Positions 41,063 to 49,200 of a DNA stretch of 61,000 nt are shown here, piece by piece. Numbering within the stretch: position 1 is the first letter of the stretch; every line of letters begins with the position of its first letter. The DNA lies in assembly GCA_937919825.1 (NCBI GenBank), contig CALFPA010000123.1, forward strand, positions 1-61,000, written 5' to 3'. A model generated the notes under the pieces. That model saw only the letters and a list, made by a program, of their open reading frames with translations. It had not been told where the DNA came from and ran no database searches. The DNA is from an uncultured Spartobacteria bacterium (GTDB lineage Bacteria > Verrucomicrobiota > Verrucomicrobiia > Chthoniobacterales > Terrimicrobiaceae). The translations under genes were made by a program, and so were the position numbers.

Positions 41063-42747
41063 TCGGCGTGGCGGACCTCCAGCAAACGGAGTTGCGGCTC
41101 CGAACGGCCGTTCCAATGGTTCCACTCCAAAGTGTAGGCGATGTCCCACGGCGGGCGCGGGAGGTCTTCGACCGGCGCATTGAAAAACACGGCCGACATC
41201 TTCTCGCGTCCCACCGAAAACTCCACGCGCAGGTGTTTTTCCTTCATCACGCGTGGCGCCGAGGCGGGCGTGACGGCGCGGGAAAAAAGCACCGGCTGGG
41301 GGTTCGAGTTGCCAAACGGCTCGAGCAGATCTTGCGTCTCCATCAGGGCATAATCGATCTCGCGTAATTGCACCTCGCAGTCGAGGTTCAGGCGCGGAAC
41401 GAGCATTTCGTCCGTCGCCGCACCGCGCGCGGCAGACTCGAAGGCCTCGCGAAAAGCGGGGAAGGATTTTTCGTGAATCGAAATTCCCGCCGCCATTTCG
41501 TGGCCGCCAAATTTTTCCAAATGCTCGGAGCAATCGCGGAGAAGCTCCACAAGCGAGAGTCCCTCGATGCCACGCCCGCTCCCCTTCCCTGCGCCATTTT
41601 CATCGAAGCCCACCACAAAAGTCGGCCGATGGTGACGGCGCATGAGGCGCGAAGCAACGACGCCGAGCACACCGATGTGCCAATCGCGACTTCCCGCCAC
41701 AATCGAGACATCGCTGTTGGATTGAAAATTTTTGTCCACCCACTCCTCGGCTTCCTTGACGACATGACGCTCCACGCCTTGGCGCTCGCGATTGTGGGCA
41801 TCAAGTCCGGCGGCGAGGCGGTCGGCCTCGCGGAAATCCTCGGTGAGCAACAAGGCCAACGCCTCGGAGGCGGGTCCGAGCCGTCCGGCGGCGTTGATGC
41901 GCGGGCCCATGCGGAAGCCGACATCGCCCACGCGGATCGGCGATCCCACGCCCGAGACCTGCTTCAGCGCGGCCAGTCCAGCCCATCGCGTGTTTTCCAT
42001 TTGCCGCAAGCCGTGACTCACAAAAATCCGATTCTCATCCACTAACGGCACAATGTCCGCAATCGTCGCCAGCGCGACGAGGTCGAGGTATTCGCGGAGA
42101 TCCACGCCTTCGACGCGTGAGGATTTGAGAAGGGCGTGCGCGAGTTTGAACACCACACCCGCGCTGCAGAGATAGTGAAAACTCGAGCCGAGCTTGGGAT
42201 TCACCAGCGCCACGCAATCGGGGCGCTCGGGCCCGGGCTCGTGGTGGTCGAGCACCACGACATCGACGCCGCGCGAGCGCAGGCGCTCGATTTCCTTCAC
42301 CGAGGTCGTGCCGCAATCCACCGCGATGAGCAGGCTGGGGTTGTGGAGTTCGAGGCAACGATCCACCCCCGCTTCGCTCAGTCCATAGCCCTCCTCCGCG
42401 CGCAATGGCAGGAAGCTCGGCGCCTCGGCTCCGTAAGCTCTCAAAACCCGCGCGAGGATCGCGAGCGAAGTGATGCCATCGACATCGTAGTCGCCATAAA
42501 GCGCGATGCGTTCATTGTCCCGCAAGGCGGTGAGAATCCTCTCCGTCGCGGCTCCCATTTCCGGCAAATCCTCGGGTGCAGAGAGCGCGCGCAAGCGTGG
42601 GTGGAGCTGCGCCTCGGCGCTGGCGGGATCGGCAAATCCACGCCGCACGAGCATGTCGGCAATGAAACCCGGCACGCCCAGCTCGGAGCGGATTTTCGAG
42701 GCCGCCACGGGATTGGCATTCGAAGGAAAAATCCAGCGCCGTCGCAT
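41059..42747 (-). CDS. recJ: Single-stranded-DNA-specific exonuclease RecJ
   Basis: RecJ is a 5'-3' ssDNA exonuclease of the DHH family used in recombination and mismatch repair. Its 562 residues show ALYGDYDVDGITS (motif I, about residue 67), DCGTTS (II), VLDHHEPGP (DHH, III), GPRINAAGRLG (about 275) and the DHHA1 domain with KFGGHEMAAGISI. It is coupled to recG by ATGA and lies 5 bases after the GT5-like gene. Confidence 0.96.
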   Translation of the reverse strand: MRRRWIFPSNANPVAASKIRSELGVPGFIADMLVRRGFADPASAEAQLHPRLRALSAPEDLPEMGAATERILTALRDNERIALYGDYDVDGITSLAILARVLRAYGAEAPSFLPLRAEEGYGLSEAGVDRCLELHNPSLLIAVDCGTTSVKEIERLRSRGVDVVVLDHHEPGPERPDCVALVNPKLGSSFHYLCSAGVVFKLAHALLKSSRVEGVDLREYLDLVALATIADIVPLVDENRIFVSHGLRQMENTRWAGLAALKQVSGVGSPIRVGDVGFRMGPRINAAGRLGPASEALALLLTEDFREADRLAAGLDAHNRERQGVERHVVKEAEEWVDKNFQSNSDVSIVAGSRDWHIGVLGVVASRLMRRHHRPTFVVGFDENGAGKGSGRGIEGLSLVELLRDCSEHLEKFGGHEMAAGISIHEKSFPAFREAFESAARGAATDEMLVPRLNLDCEVQLREIDYALMETQDLLEPFGNSNPQPVLFSRAVTPASAPRVMKEKHLRVEFSVGREKMSAVFFNAPVEDLPRPPWDIAYTLEWNHWNGRSEPQLRLLEVRHAE

Positions 42748-42752
42748 GGCAC

Positions 42753-44141
42753 TCAGGCGGCGAGGCGGCTCGAGCCGGTGGCCAAGCGGGAGTAAAGCCG
42801 GTCTAGGGCCTTGGCGGTGGAGGTCCACGAAAAATCCAGCGCGCGGTTTCTCTCCACCAGCAGGCTTTTCGTTTCGGCGGGGAGCTGCGCGGCGCGGAGA
42901 ATCACATCGATCAGCGCCACGGCCGAGCGGCGGTAGTAAACGAGACCATTGCCCTCGCCGGTCACGGGGTCGAAATCCCTGACGAGTTCATGCAACCCCG
43001 CGCATTGTTCAACGACCGGCACGAGCCCATGTCGCAAGGCCAAGCGGAAAAAGACACAACCCGGCTCGAGCCCGCCAGGCACGATCACAAAGTCGGCGGC
43101 TTGGAAAAGGCGCTCCTGCTCGGCGGCGGTCGGCTCTGGAATATGAACCATCCCTCCCGCGCGTCGGCGCACGGCGATTTCGAGAGCTTTCCTCTGCGAC
43201 TCGGGCGCGGCTCCGACGAGCGCGACCAAAACCTCGCCCATCGGGAGATGCGACAACGCCTCGCAAAGAAGGCCAAGGCCGTCCTCGCCGGTCGATCCCG
43301 CGTGAGCCACGAAGACTGCATTCGCCGTTTTTCCCGAGGATTTGAACAGTGCCTCGCGTGCGGCGTTTTTTTCCTTTGCAGAAACCGAAGCGGTCGCAGG
43401 CAAATCCAATCCCGGCGCGATGCCCTCGAGCTTGGCCGCGTTTTGGCGTAGGACATTTTCGAGTCCGCAACCGAGCTCGGGCGATTGCATCGTGGCGAGG
43501 TTCAGCGCACCGGGGAGCACGACCGCGTTGGAGCAAGCGATCCCAGCCTTGAGGAAATTCATGCTGCCGTAGAACTCGAGCACATTGGCGAACCACTCGC
43601 CGGGCAGGTTCGTGAGCGCGAAATCATGGCTCCAGAAATGCCCCTGGTATTCGAGGCTGACCGGCGAGAGGACGGTTGGAATCGCGAGGCGTTGGTCGCG
43701 CGCGAAAACCGGCACGAGTGCGGCCTGCCAACCGAGCGCGTGGACCACATCGGGCGACTCCCGGCGGGCGAGTTCCACAACAGCCTTGGAGAAAAAAATG
43801 AACCGGGCCGCATTGTCCTGATAATCGCGACCGTCCATGCCATAGAGCCCCGTGCGGTCGAAAAATTCGTCACGCCCGATGAAAAGCAACCTCACCCCGC
43901 CGGGGCCGGACGCCTCCCAAACTTCTGCCGGCAGTTTGTTCGCACCGAGGTCGATATTCAGGCGGAGCTTGCCGCGCTTGAGCCCGGGAATACGGCCCTC
44001 GCGGATGCAACGGTAGAGGGGGAGAATGACCGTGGTTTCGTTTCCAGCAGCCGTCGCGGCGGCCAATTTCTCGACATGTGCGGCAAAATCCCCGGTCTGC
44101 GCGAAGGGGGCGAATTCGCTCGCAGCGATCAGAATTTTCAT
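42753..44141 (-). CDS. GT5 glycogen/starch-synthase-like protein with degraded active site
   Basis: The 462-residue protein has the GT5 fold: MKILIAASEFAPFAQTGDFA at the N-terminus, FFDRTGLYG, FIFFSKAVVELA, VVHALGWQAALVP and a C-terminal GT-B domain with VPGGLEPG. Key residues of active synthases are changed. The ADP-glucose lysine of KTGGL is Q15. VHAHDWH is VHALGWQ. The R-x4-QKG region reads VAHAGSTGEDG (about 278-288), lacking the Arg and Lys. Glu359 of the EPCG motif is kept. It may have lost glucosyl transfer or changed substrate. Confidence 0.8.
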   Translation of the reverse strand: MKILIAASEFAPFAQTGDFAAHVEKLAAATAAGNETTVILPLYRCIREGRIPGLKRGKLRLNIDLGANKLPAEVWEASGPGGVRLLFIGRDEFFDRTGLYGMDGRDYQDNAARFIFFSKAVVELARRESPDVVHALGWQAALVPVFARDQRLAIPTVLSPVSLEYQGHFWSHDFALTNLPGEWFANVLEFYGSMNFLKAGIACSNAVVLPGALNLATMQSPELGCGLENVLRQNAAKLEGIAPGLDLPATASVSAKEKNAAREALFKSSGKTANAVFVAHAGSTGEDGLGLLCEALSHLPMGEVLVALVGAAPESQRKALEIAVRRRAGGMVHIPEPTAAEQERLFQAADFVIVPGGLEPGCVFFRLALRHGLVPVVEQCAGLHELVRDFDPVTGEGNGLVYYRRSAVALIDVILRAAQLPAETKSLLVERNRALDFSWTSTAKALDRLYSRLATGSSRLAA

Positions 44142-44180
44142 GGGCGGATCATGATCAACGCCACACGGCGGAGTCGAACC

Positions 44181-44208
44181 AAAAGAAAAACCCCGCCGAA
44201 GCGGGGTT
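44181..44208 (-). terminator. Rho-independent terminator after acpP
   Basis: On the minus strand AACCCCGC, TTCG tetraloop, GCGGGGTT is followed by TTTTCTTTT. The stem occupies 44189-44208 and the U-tract 44181-44188. It lies 28 bases after the acpP stop. The TTCG loop and U-run make it a convincing intrinsic terminator. Confidence 0.9.
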
Positions 44209-44236
44209 TCTGTGAAAATTTGTCGAGAGAGGCGGC

Positions 44237-44482
44237 TTATTTGCCGGCCTTCTCCTCGATGTATTTGATGACATCGCCGACGCTCTGGAGCTTCTCGGCG
44301 TCCTCGTCAGGAACCTCGACTCCGAACTCCTCCTCGAAGGCCATGACGAGCTCGACGGTGTCCAACGAATCGGCACCGAGGTCCTCGATGAATGAGGCGG
44401 TGGTGGTGACTTGCTCGGCGTTCACGCCAAGTTGCTCGACAATGATATCTTTGACTTTTTCTTCGATGGATTTTTCAGACAT
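44237..44482 (-). CDS. acpP: Acyl carrier protein
   Basis: This 81-residue acidic four-helix carrier holds fatty-acid intermediates on a phosphopantetheine arm. The attachment serine is in [16 protein letters not shown] (the DSL motif, about residue 38). The N-terminus [20 protein letters not shown] is typical. The ATG at 44482 is preferred over an upstream frame to 44521. A strong terminator follows, so it is probably transcribed alone. Confidence 0.97.
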   Translation of the reverse strand: MSEKSIEEKVKDIIVEQLGVNAEQVTTTASFIEDLGADSLDTVELVMAFEEEFGVEVPDEDAEKLQSVGDVIKYIEEKAGK

Positions 44483-44611
44483 GAGATTTAAGGTTGGTTT
44501 TGTGACTAACGATCGCCGCACCGGTTTGCAACCAGGAATTTCTCGGGAAAAACCCGTGAGGCGGGCGGTAAATTTGCCGAAGCATCCCAGAGGTCAAGCG
44601 CAAACTTCCCA

Positions 44612-45070
44612 GTGAATCCCATCATCTACCAGCGTTCGGTGGAAATTCCCGCATCCGCAGAGGAGTTGTTCCGCTTCCACGAAAACCCCCGCAACATCTC
44701 GAAAATCGCCCCCGCTTCGCTGCGGGTCTCCTTGGTCGAGTGCGAGGATACCGCGCGGGCGGGCGGAATTTTTAAAATCCACGCCTCGCAATTCGGCCTG
44801 CCGATCCGCTGGACGGGACAGTGGGAATCGGTCGAGTCGCCCGGCCTTCTTCTCGACATCGCGCTGGCCTCGCCGTTCGCGATTTGGCGGCACAGCCATA
44901 TTTTCAATCCCTCACCCAGCGGGTGCGAAATGACCGATCGGGTTGAGTTTTTGCTGAAAGGTGGCTGGGTCGGCGGATTGGTGTCGCGGTGGGCGATGCC
45001 GGTGTTTTTCGCCGGAATGTTTCGGGCACGCCACGCAGCGACTCTGAGATTTTTCCGCCGAAAGGGTTGA
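44612..45070 (+). CDS. SRPBCC-family (START-like) protein
   Basis: The 152-residue protein from a GTG start has the lipid-binding SRPBCC fold pattern: an EIPASAEELFRFHENPRN opening, WTGQWESVESP, and a long C-terminal helix (FFAGMFRARHAATLRFF). Bacterial members bind hydrophobic ligands or act as cyclase/ligand-transfer proteins. The exact role is unknown. It lies 38 bases before rpmB on the same strand. Confidence 0.8.
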   Translation: MNPIIYQRSVEIPASAEELFRFHENPRNISKIAPASLRVSLVECEDTARAGGIFKIHASQFGLPIRWTGQWESVESPGLLLDIALASPFAIWRHSHIFNPSPSGCEMTDRVEFLLKGGWVGGLVSRWAMPVFFAGMFRARHAATLRFFRRKG

Positions 45071-45108
45071 CGCCCGATCGGATTTCCCTAATCTCTCCGG
45101 TCCATCTT

Positions 45109-45375
45109 ATGTCTAGAAAGTGCAGCATCACCGGGGCTAAGCCCGTTCGCGGATCGAAAATCCACCGTCGCGGTCTCGCCAAGAAGAAAGGCGGTATCGG
45201 CATGCATGTCACTGCCGTCACCCCTCGTTATTTCCAACCGAACCTCCAGACCAAGCGTGTCTGGGTGCCCGAGTTGAAAAAATTCGTCACCGTCAAAGCT
45301 ACGGCCCGAGCCTTCAAAACCATCTCAAAAAACGGAGCCTACAAGACGCTCGCCGCCGCCGGCCTCGTCAAGTAA
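45109..45375 (+). CDS. rpmB: 50S ribosomal protein L28
   Basis: The 88-residue basic protein begins MSRKCSITGAKPVRGSKIHR, the L28 signature, and contains RRGLAKKKGGIG and RVWVPELKKFVTVKAT. It has only one Cys, so it is the form without a zinc site. It is slightly longer than the common 78-residue form. The ATG at 45109 is preferred over a frame reaching back to 44989. A hairpin follows directly. Confidence 0.95.
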   Translation: MSRKCSITGAKPVRGSKIHRRGLAKKKGGIGMHVTAVTPRYFQPNLQTKRVWVPELKKFVTVKATARAFKTISKNGAYKTLAAAGLVK

Positions 45376-45378
45376 GCC

Positions 45379-45396
45379 AACCCGCCGGTGCGGGTT
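45379..45396 (+). terminator. Hairpin after rpmB, terminator-like
   Basis: AACCCGC (45379-45385), CGGT loop, GCGGGTT (45390-45396) is a perfect 7-bp stem four bases after the rpmB stop. No T-run follows, so it may be a weak terminator or an mRNA-stabilising stem. Confidence 0.5.
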
Positions 45397-45449
45397 CGCG
45401 CCGCTGGGATCGCAGGTGACACTCCGCAGCCGTCGTGCCATGTTCCGCC

Positions 45450-46238
45450 ATGCCCTTGCTGGAGGTTGAGAATCTTTGCACTTGGTTTCCCGTGCTGGGC
45501 GGCGTGATGCGCCGCAAGGTCGGGGACATCCGTGCGGTGGACAATGTCTCGTTCACCATCGAAGCCGGAAAAACCGTCGGCCTCGTCGGAGAAAGCGGGA
45601 GCGGCAAGACCACGGTCGGCCGCACGATCCTGAAGTTGATCCCACCCACCTCCGGCCGCGTAAAATTCGACGGCCGCGAAATCCTCCCTCTTCCCGAACG
45701 CGAGTTTCGCCCCCTGCGTCGCGAGATGCAGATGATTTTTCAGGATCCCTTTGGGTCGCTGAACCCCCGCTTCACTATTGGCGAGATTGTCGGCGAGGCG
45801 TTGGAAATTCACTTCCCAAAAATGTCACGCTCGGATCGCACAGCGCGCGTGGCGGAGTTGCTCAAACTCGTAGGCCTCCAAGCCGACATGATGCGGCGCT
45901 ACCCACATGAATTCAGCGGAGGCCAGCGCCAACGCATCGGCATCGCGCGCGCCCTCGCCGTTGAGCCGCGCTTCATCGTCTGCGACGAACCCGTCAGCGC
46001 ACTGGATGTGAGCGTGCAGGCTCAGATCGTGAACCTCCTCCAGGACATCCAAGAGCAATTCGGCATCGCCTATCTTTTCATCGCGCACGACCTCGCCGTG
46101 GTGGAGCACATCAGCGATCATGTGCTGGTGATGCATCATGGGAAAATTGTGGAGTCCGCCAGCGCGGAGGAGATTTACCACGACCCGAAAAACGACTACA
46201 CGAAAACCCTTCTCGCCGCCGTGCCGTCGATTGGCTGA
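45450..46238 (+). CDS. ABC transporter ATP-binding protein, OppF/DppF type
   Basis: The ATG at 45450 gives 262 residues with Walker [17 protein letters not shown] (about 49-64), Q-loop [14 protein letters not shown], signature [16 protein letters not shown] and Walker [15 protein letters not shown]. The H-loop follows. These are peptide/nickel-importer ATPase signatures. The usual C-terminal oligopeptide-binding tail is missing, and no permease or partner ATPase is adjacent. Its stop abuts the rodA ATG, so the two are cotranscribed. Whether it serves a transporter encoded elsewhere is unknown. Confidence 0.9.
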   Translation: MPLLEVENLCTWFPVLGGVMRRKVGDIRAVDNVSFTIEAGKTVGLVGESGSGKTTVGRTILKLIPPTSGRVKFDGREILPLPEREFRPLRREMQMIFQDPFGSLNPRFTIGEIVGEALEIHFPKMSRSDRTARVAELLKLVGLQADMMRRYPHEFSGGQRQRIGIARALAVEPRFIVCDEPVSALDVSVQAQIVNLLQDIQEQFGIAYLFIAHDLAVVEHISDHVLVMHHGKIVESASAEEIYHDPKNDYTKTLLAAVPSIG

Positions 46239-47339
46239 ATGCACCCGCTCCTACGAAATTTCCTAAGAATCAACTGGCCGCTCTTCGGCCTGATGGTCGG
46301 CTTGTTAGCCTTCGGCATCTACGCCATCCACAGCGCCACTTGGATGCGCGACTCGAGCTTTGCAAAATCCCAACTCACTTGGATCCTCGTTTGCACGCCG
46401 ATGTTTTTCCTCGTCTCCCTGCTGGACTACCGCTGGGTGCGCTTCGGCTCGATCCCGCTTTATCTTCTCAGCCTTGCTACTCTTGCGGCGACGATGTTCA
46501 TCGGTGAAAAACGCTACGGCGCCCGGAGCTGGCTCGACCTCGGGCCGATGAGCTTCCAGCCCTCCCAACTCGCGATCATCGCCGGCATCATGACGCTGGC
46601 CCTTTTTCTTTCGAATACCCGGGCGATGCCTGCGATCTTCCGCATCCTCTGTTGCGCGGCCATCGTCGGCGCTCCGTGGGTGATGATCCTAATCCAGCCC
46701 GACCTAGGTTCCTGCATCGTCTGGATTCCTGTTTTTCTTTCGATGCTATTCATCGGCCGCATTCCCAAGCGCTGGCTGATTTTGATGTTGGTCGTCGGCT
46801 TGATTTTCATCCCGCTCGTCGTCCATTTCGGGCTCAAACCCTACCAATACGCGCGCATCACCACTTTCCTCAACCCGGAGGCCGACCCGCTTGGAAACGG
46901 GTGGAATATCACGCAATCCCTCATCGCCATCGGCTCCGGAGGCTGGGTGGGCAAGGGCTACAAGGCGCCGGATTCGCAAAATGCCCTCGGCTTCCTGCCG
47001 CACACCATCGTCCACAACGACTTCATTTTTTCAGTGATGGGGGAACAGCACGGCTTTCTCGGAGGGCTGATTCTGATCTGCGCGTTTGCGATTTTATTTT
47101 TACTGATGTTCGGCATCGCGATGCAGGCGGAGGACGAACTCGGCCGCTTGCTAGCCACCGGCATCACCATGCTGCTTTTCACCCACACCTTCATGAATCT
47201 CGGCATGACGATTTCGCTAACGCCCATCACTGGCCTGCCGCTCCCGCTCGTGAGCTACGGCGGGTCGTTTGTGATGATCACGATGCTGAGTTTTGCGCTT
47301 CTGCAAAGCATCTGGATCTACCGCCGCACCCTGCGCTGA
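46239..47339 (+). CDS. rodA: Rod shape-determining peptidoglycan polymerase RodA (SEDS)
   Basis: RodA is the SEDS-family glycan polymerase of the elongasome. Its 366 residues form about ten helices. Family cues are ARSWLDLGPMSFQPSQLAII (about 93-112), the QPDLGS motif (about 147) and ITGLPLPLVSYGGSFVMITM (about 327-346), the SEDS signature near the C-terminus. It starts immediately after the ABC ATPase stop. Confidence 0.95.
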   Translation: MHPLLRNFLRINWPLFGLMVGLLAFGIYAIHSATWMRDSSFAKSQLTWILVCTPMFFLVSLLDYRWVRFGSIPLYLLSLATLAATMFIGEKRYGARSWLDLGPMSFQPSQLAIIAGIMTLALFLSNTRAMPAIFRILCCAAIVGAPWVMILIQPDLGSCIVWIPVFLSMLFIGRIPKRWLILMLVVGLIFIPLVVHFGLKPYQYARITTFLNPEADPLGNGWNITQSLIAIGSGGWVGKGYKAPDSQNALGFLPHTIVHNDFIFSVMGEQHGFLGGLILICAFAILFLLMFGIAMQAEDELGRLLATGITMLLFTHTFMNLGMTISLTPITGLPLPLVSYGGSFVMITMLSFALLQSIWIYRRTLR

Positions 47340-47395
47340 GTCGCGAGGGTTGAAATTGCCCGACACCACACGGTTGGTCTAGGCTTCGCACCGAT

Positions 47396-48370
47396 ATGAA
47401 AAAAATCCTGGTCACCGGAGGCGCCGGCTACATCGGCAGTATTTGCGTCGAGGAACTTCTCAACCGCGGCTTCGAAGTCGCCGTTTTCGATAATCTCAGC
47501 GAGGGCCACGGCAAAGCGATCGACCCCCGCGCGGATTTCTATCAAGGCGATCTCGCCGACCGCTCCGTGCTCCGCCACGCCTTCGAGCAGGCGAAACCCG
47601 AAGCCGTCATGCACTTTGCCGCCAACGCCCTCGTCGGCGAGTCGATGACCAATCCCTCGAAATACTTCCGCAACAATGTCGCCTCCGGCATCAACCTCCT
47701 CGACATGGCCGTCGAAGCCGGGGTCAAAAAATTCGTCTTCTCCTCCACCTGCGCGACCTTCGGCATTCCCGACCGAATGCCGCTCGACGAAAGCCTCCCT
47801 CAGCGGCCAATCAATCCCTACGGCGAGTCGAAGCTCATGTTCGAGTCGATCCTCCGCTGGTATGAAAAAATCCACGGCCTTTCGTTTGTCGCCCTCCGCT
47901 ATTTCAACGCCGCCGGCGCCTCGGAGAAATTCGGCGAAGACCACCGCATCGAGACCCACCTGATCCCCAACATCCTCAAGGTCGCACTCGGCCAGAAGGA
48001 CCATGTCGAAATCTACGGCACCGATTACGAAACGCCCGACGGCACCTGCATCCGCGACTACATCCACATCCTCGACCTCGCACAGGCCCACATCCTCGCG
48101 CTCAGCTCGCCCCAGAGCGATTTCTACAACCTCGGCACCGGCGGCGGCACCTCCGTCCGCGAAGTCATCGAGACCTGCAAACAAGTCACCGGCCGCGACA
48201 TCAAAGCCATCGAAAAACCCCGCCGCGCCGGCGATCCCCCGCGCCTCATCGCCGCGTCCGAAAAAATTCGCACCGCCCTCGGCTGGCAGCCCCAATACCA
48301 AAACATCCGCGCCATCGTCGAAAGCGCCTGGGCGTGGCATGTAAAAAATCCGAACGGCTACGGCGACTAG
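47396..48370 (+). CDS. galE: UDP-glucose 4-epimerase
   Basis: GalE interconverts UDP-glucose and UDP-galactose for surface glycans. Its 324 residues have the NAD loop VTGGAGYIGS (about 6-15), HFAANALVGES (about 73-83), SSTCATFG with the catalytic Ser/Thr, NPYGESK with the YxxxK pair, and DGTCIRDYIHILDLAQAH, all standard for GalE. It is convergent with the nucleotidyltransferase gene, with a 16-base gap. Confidence 0.94.
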   Translation: MKKILVTGGAGYIGSICVEELLNRGFEVAVFDNLSEGHGKAIDPRADFYQGDLADRSVLRHAFEQAKPEAVMHFAANALVGESMTNPSKYFRNNVASGINLLDMAVEAGVKKFVFSSTCATFGIPDRMPLDESLPQRPINPYGESKLMFESILRWYEKIHGLSFVALRYFNAAGASEKFGEDHRIETHLIPNILKVALGQKDHVEIYGTDYETPDGTCIRDYIHILDLAQAHILALSSPQSDFYNLGTGGGTSVREVIETCKQVTGRDIKAIEKPRRAGDPPRLIAASEKIRTALGWQPQYQNIRAIVESAWAWHVKNPNGYGD

Positions 48371-48386
48371 GCCGTAAAATACGAAA

Positions 48387-48941
48387 TCAGCGGCCCGCTT
48401 CGGTCACGAGTTTATCGAGACCTTTCAATCGATAGCTTCGACAAAGTTTTCGAACAGACTCCACATCCAGATCGGGATTGCGCGCCAGCAACTCGACGAT
48501 GTCGGATTTTGCCTTATGTCCCCCGGCATAAAGTTTCAGCGCGATCAGATGCGGCAACGGAACGAGCTTAAGGCGGCTTCCCGCTCGCACGGACAAGGTC
48601 GATACCCTCACCGCTTCATCAATCACGGCGGGAAATCGATCAGCAAAGCTAACGATTTGAACGAGCCCGAAAGGGCCGCGCACATCGATCACTCCACCGA
48701 GCGGATCATCCCCGTCGGGTTCGCACAACTCGACGGAATATCCCTTGGCTTTCAGAAGGTCGGCCAGCGAGCGGAGCTGGGCAATGTTCGCATTGACTCC
48801 CAGATCGAGGTCTTGGGTTTGGCGGACATAGCGGTATGCCGCTAGGGCCACTGCGCCAATCACCACAGCCTCGATTCGCTGACTCCCGAGGATTTCCAGA
48901 ACATCCTCAGCAGCATCAAAAATGGTTTTACAATTTTCCAC
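48387..48941 (-). CDS. Nucleotidyltransferase-fold protein (AbiEii/MNT-like), possible toxin
   Basis: This 184-residue protein has the minimal nucleotidyltransferase pattern: VVIGAVALAAYRYVRQTQDLDLGV (quoted here only as a family region, residues 26-49) with the T-x-D-L-D motif, then a C-terminal LPHLIALKLYAGGHKAKSDI helix region common in AbiEii-like and DUF6036-type proteins. The GTG start directly follows the stop of the 61-residue gene upstream. Such pairs often act as toxin-antitoxin or regulatory modules, but activity is not shown here. Confidence 0.75.
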   Translation of the reverse strand: MENCKTIFDAAEDVLEILGSQRIEAVVIGAVALAAYRYVRQTQDLDLGVNANIAQLRSLADLLKAKGYSVELCEPDGDDPLGGVIDVRGPFGLVQIVSFADRFPAVIDEAVRVSTLSVRAGSRLKLVPLPHLIALKLYAGGHKAKSDIVELLARNPDLDVESVRKLCRSYRLKGLDKLVTEAGR

Positions 48942-49127
48942 CTAATCCTTGGCCGAAGTCGGCTTCAGAGCGACAAAGCGGCTACCCATGGTGAGCGCTT
49001 CGGTAATCCGTTCCTCGACGGTCATCCGCGAAACACGATCGATCTCGCCGCGAAGCGAAGCATCCGCACACGCACTACGACGGCCCGACGGGAGCGTGCG
49101 CTTTGTTTTCTCGCCGGGTTTCTTCAT
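48942..49127 (-). CDS. Small partner of the nucleotidyltransferase (61 aa)
   Basis: A basic N-terminus (MKKPGEKTKRTLPSGRR) precedes a helical MTVEERITEALTMGSRF stretch. I recall similar short proteins upstream of nucleotidyltransferase genes. Its TAG stop is directly next to the GTG of the 184-residue gene, so the two are coupled. It may be an antitoxin-like partner. No family can be named with certainty. Confidence 0.6.
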   Translation of the reverse strand: MKKPGEKTKRTLPSGRRSACADASLRGEIDRVSRMTVEERITEALTMGSRFVALKPTSAKD

Positions 49128-49200
49128 GCCTCTCCCTTAGGTCGTCTTAGGAGGAGCGTCAACCCCTCGCGCCTACGCCAAGCGGGGACTCCCGTTACTC

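Noticed and set aside
44155-44215. Possible tRNA-like segment (GTCGAACC near 44174)
   Set aside because: No cloverleaf can be formed. The main structure is the acpP terminator.
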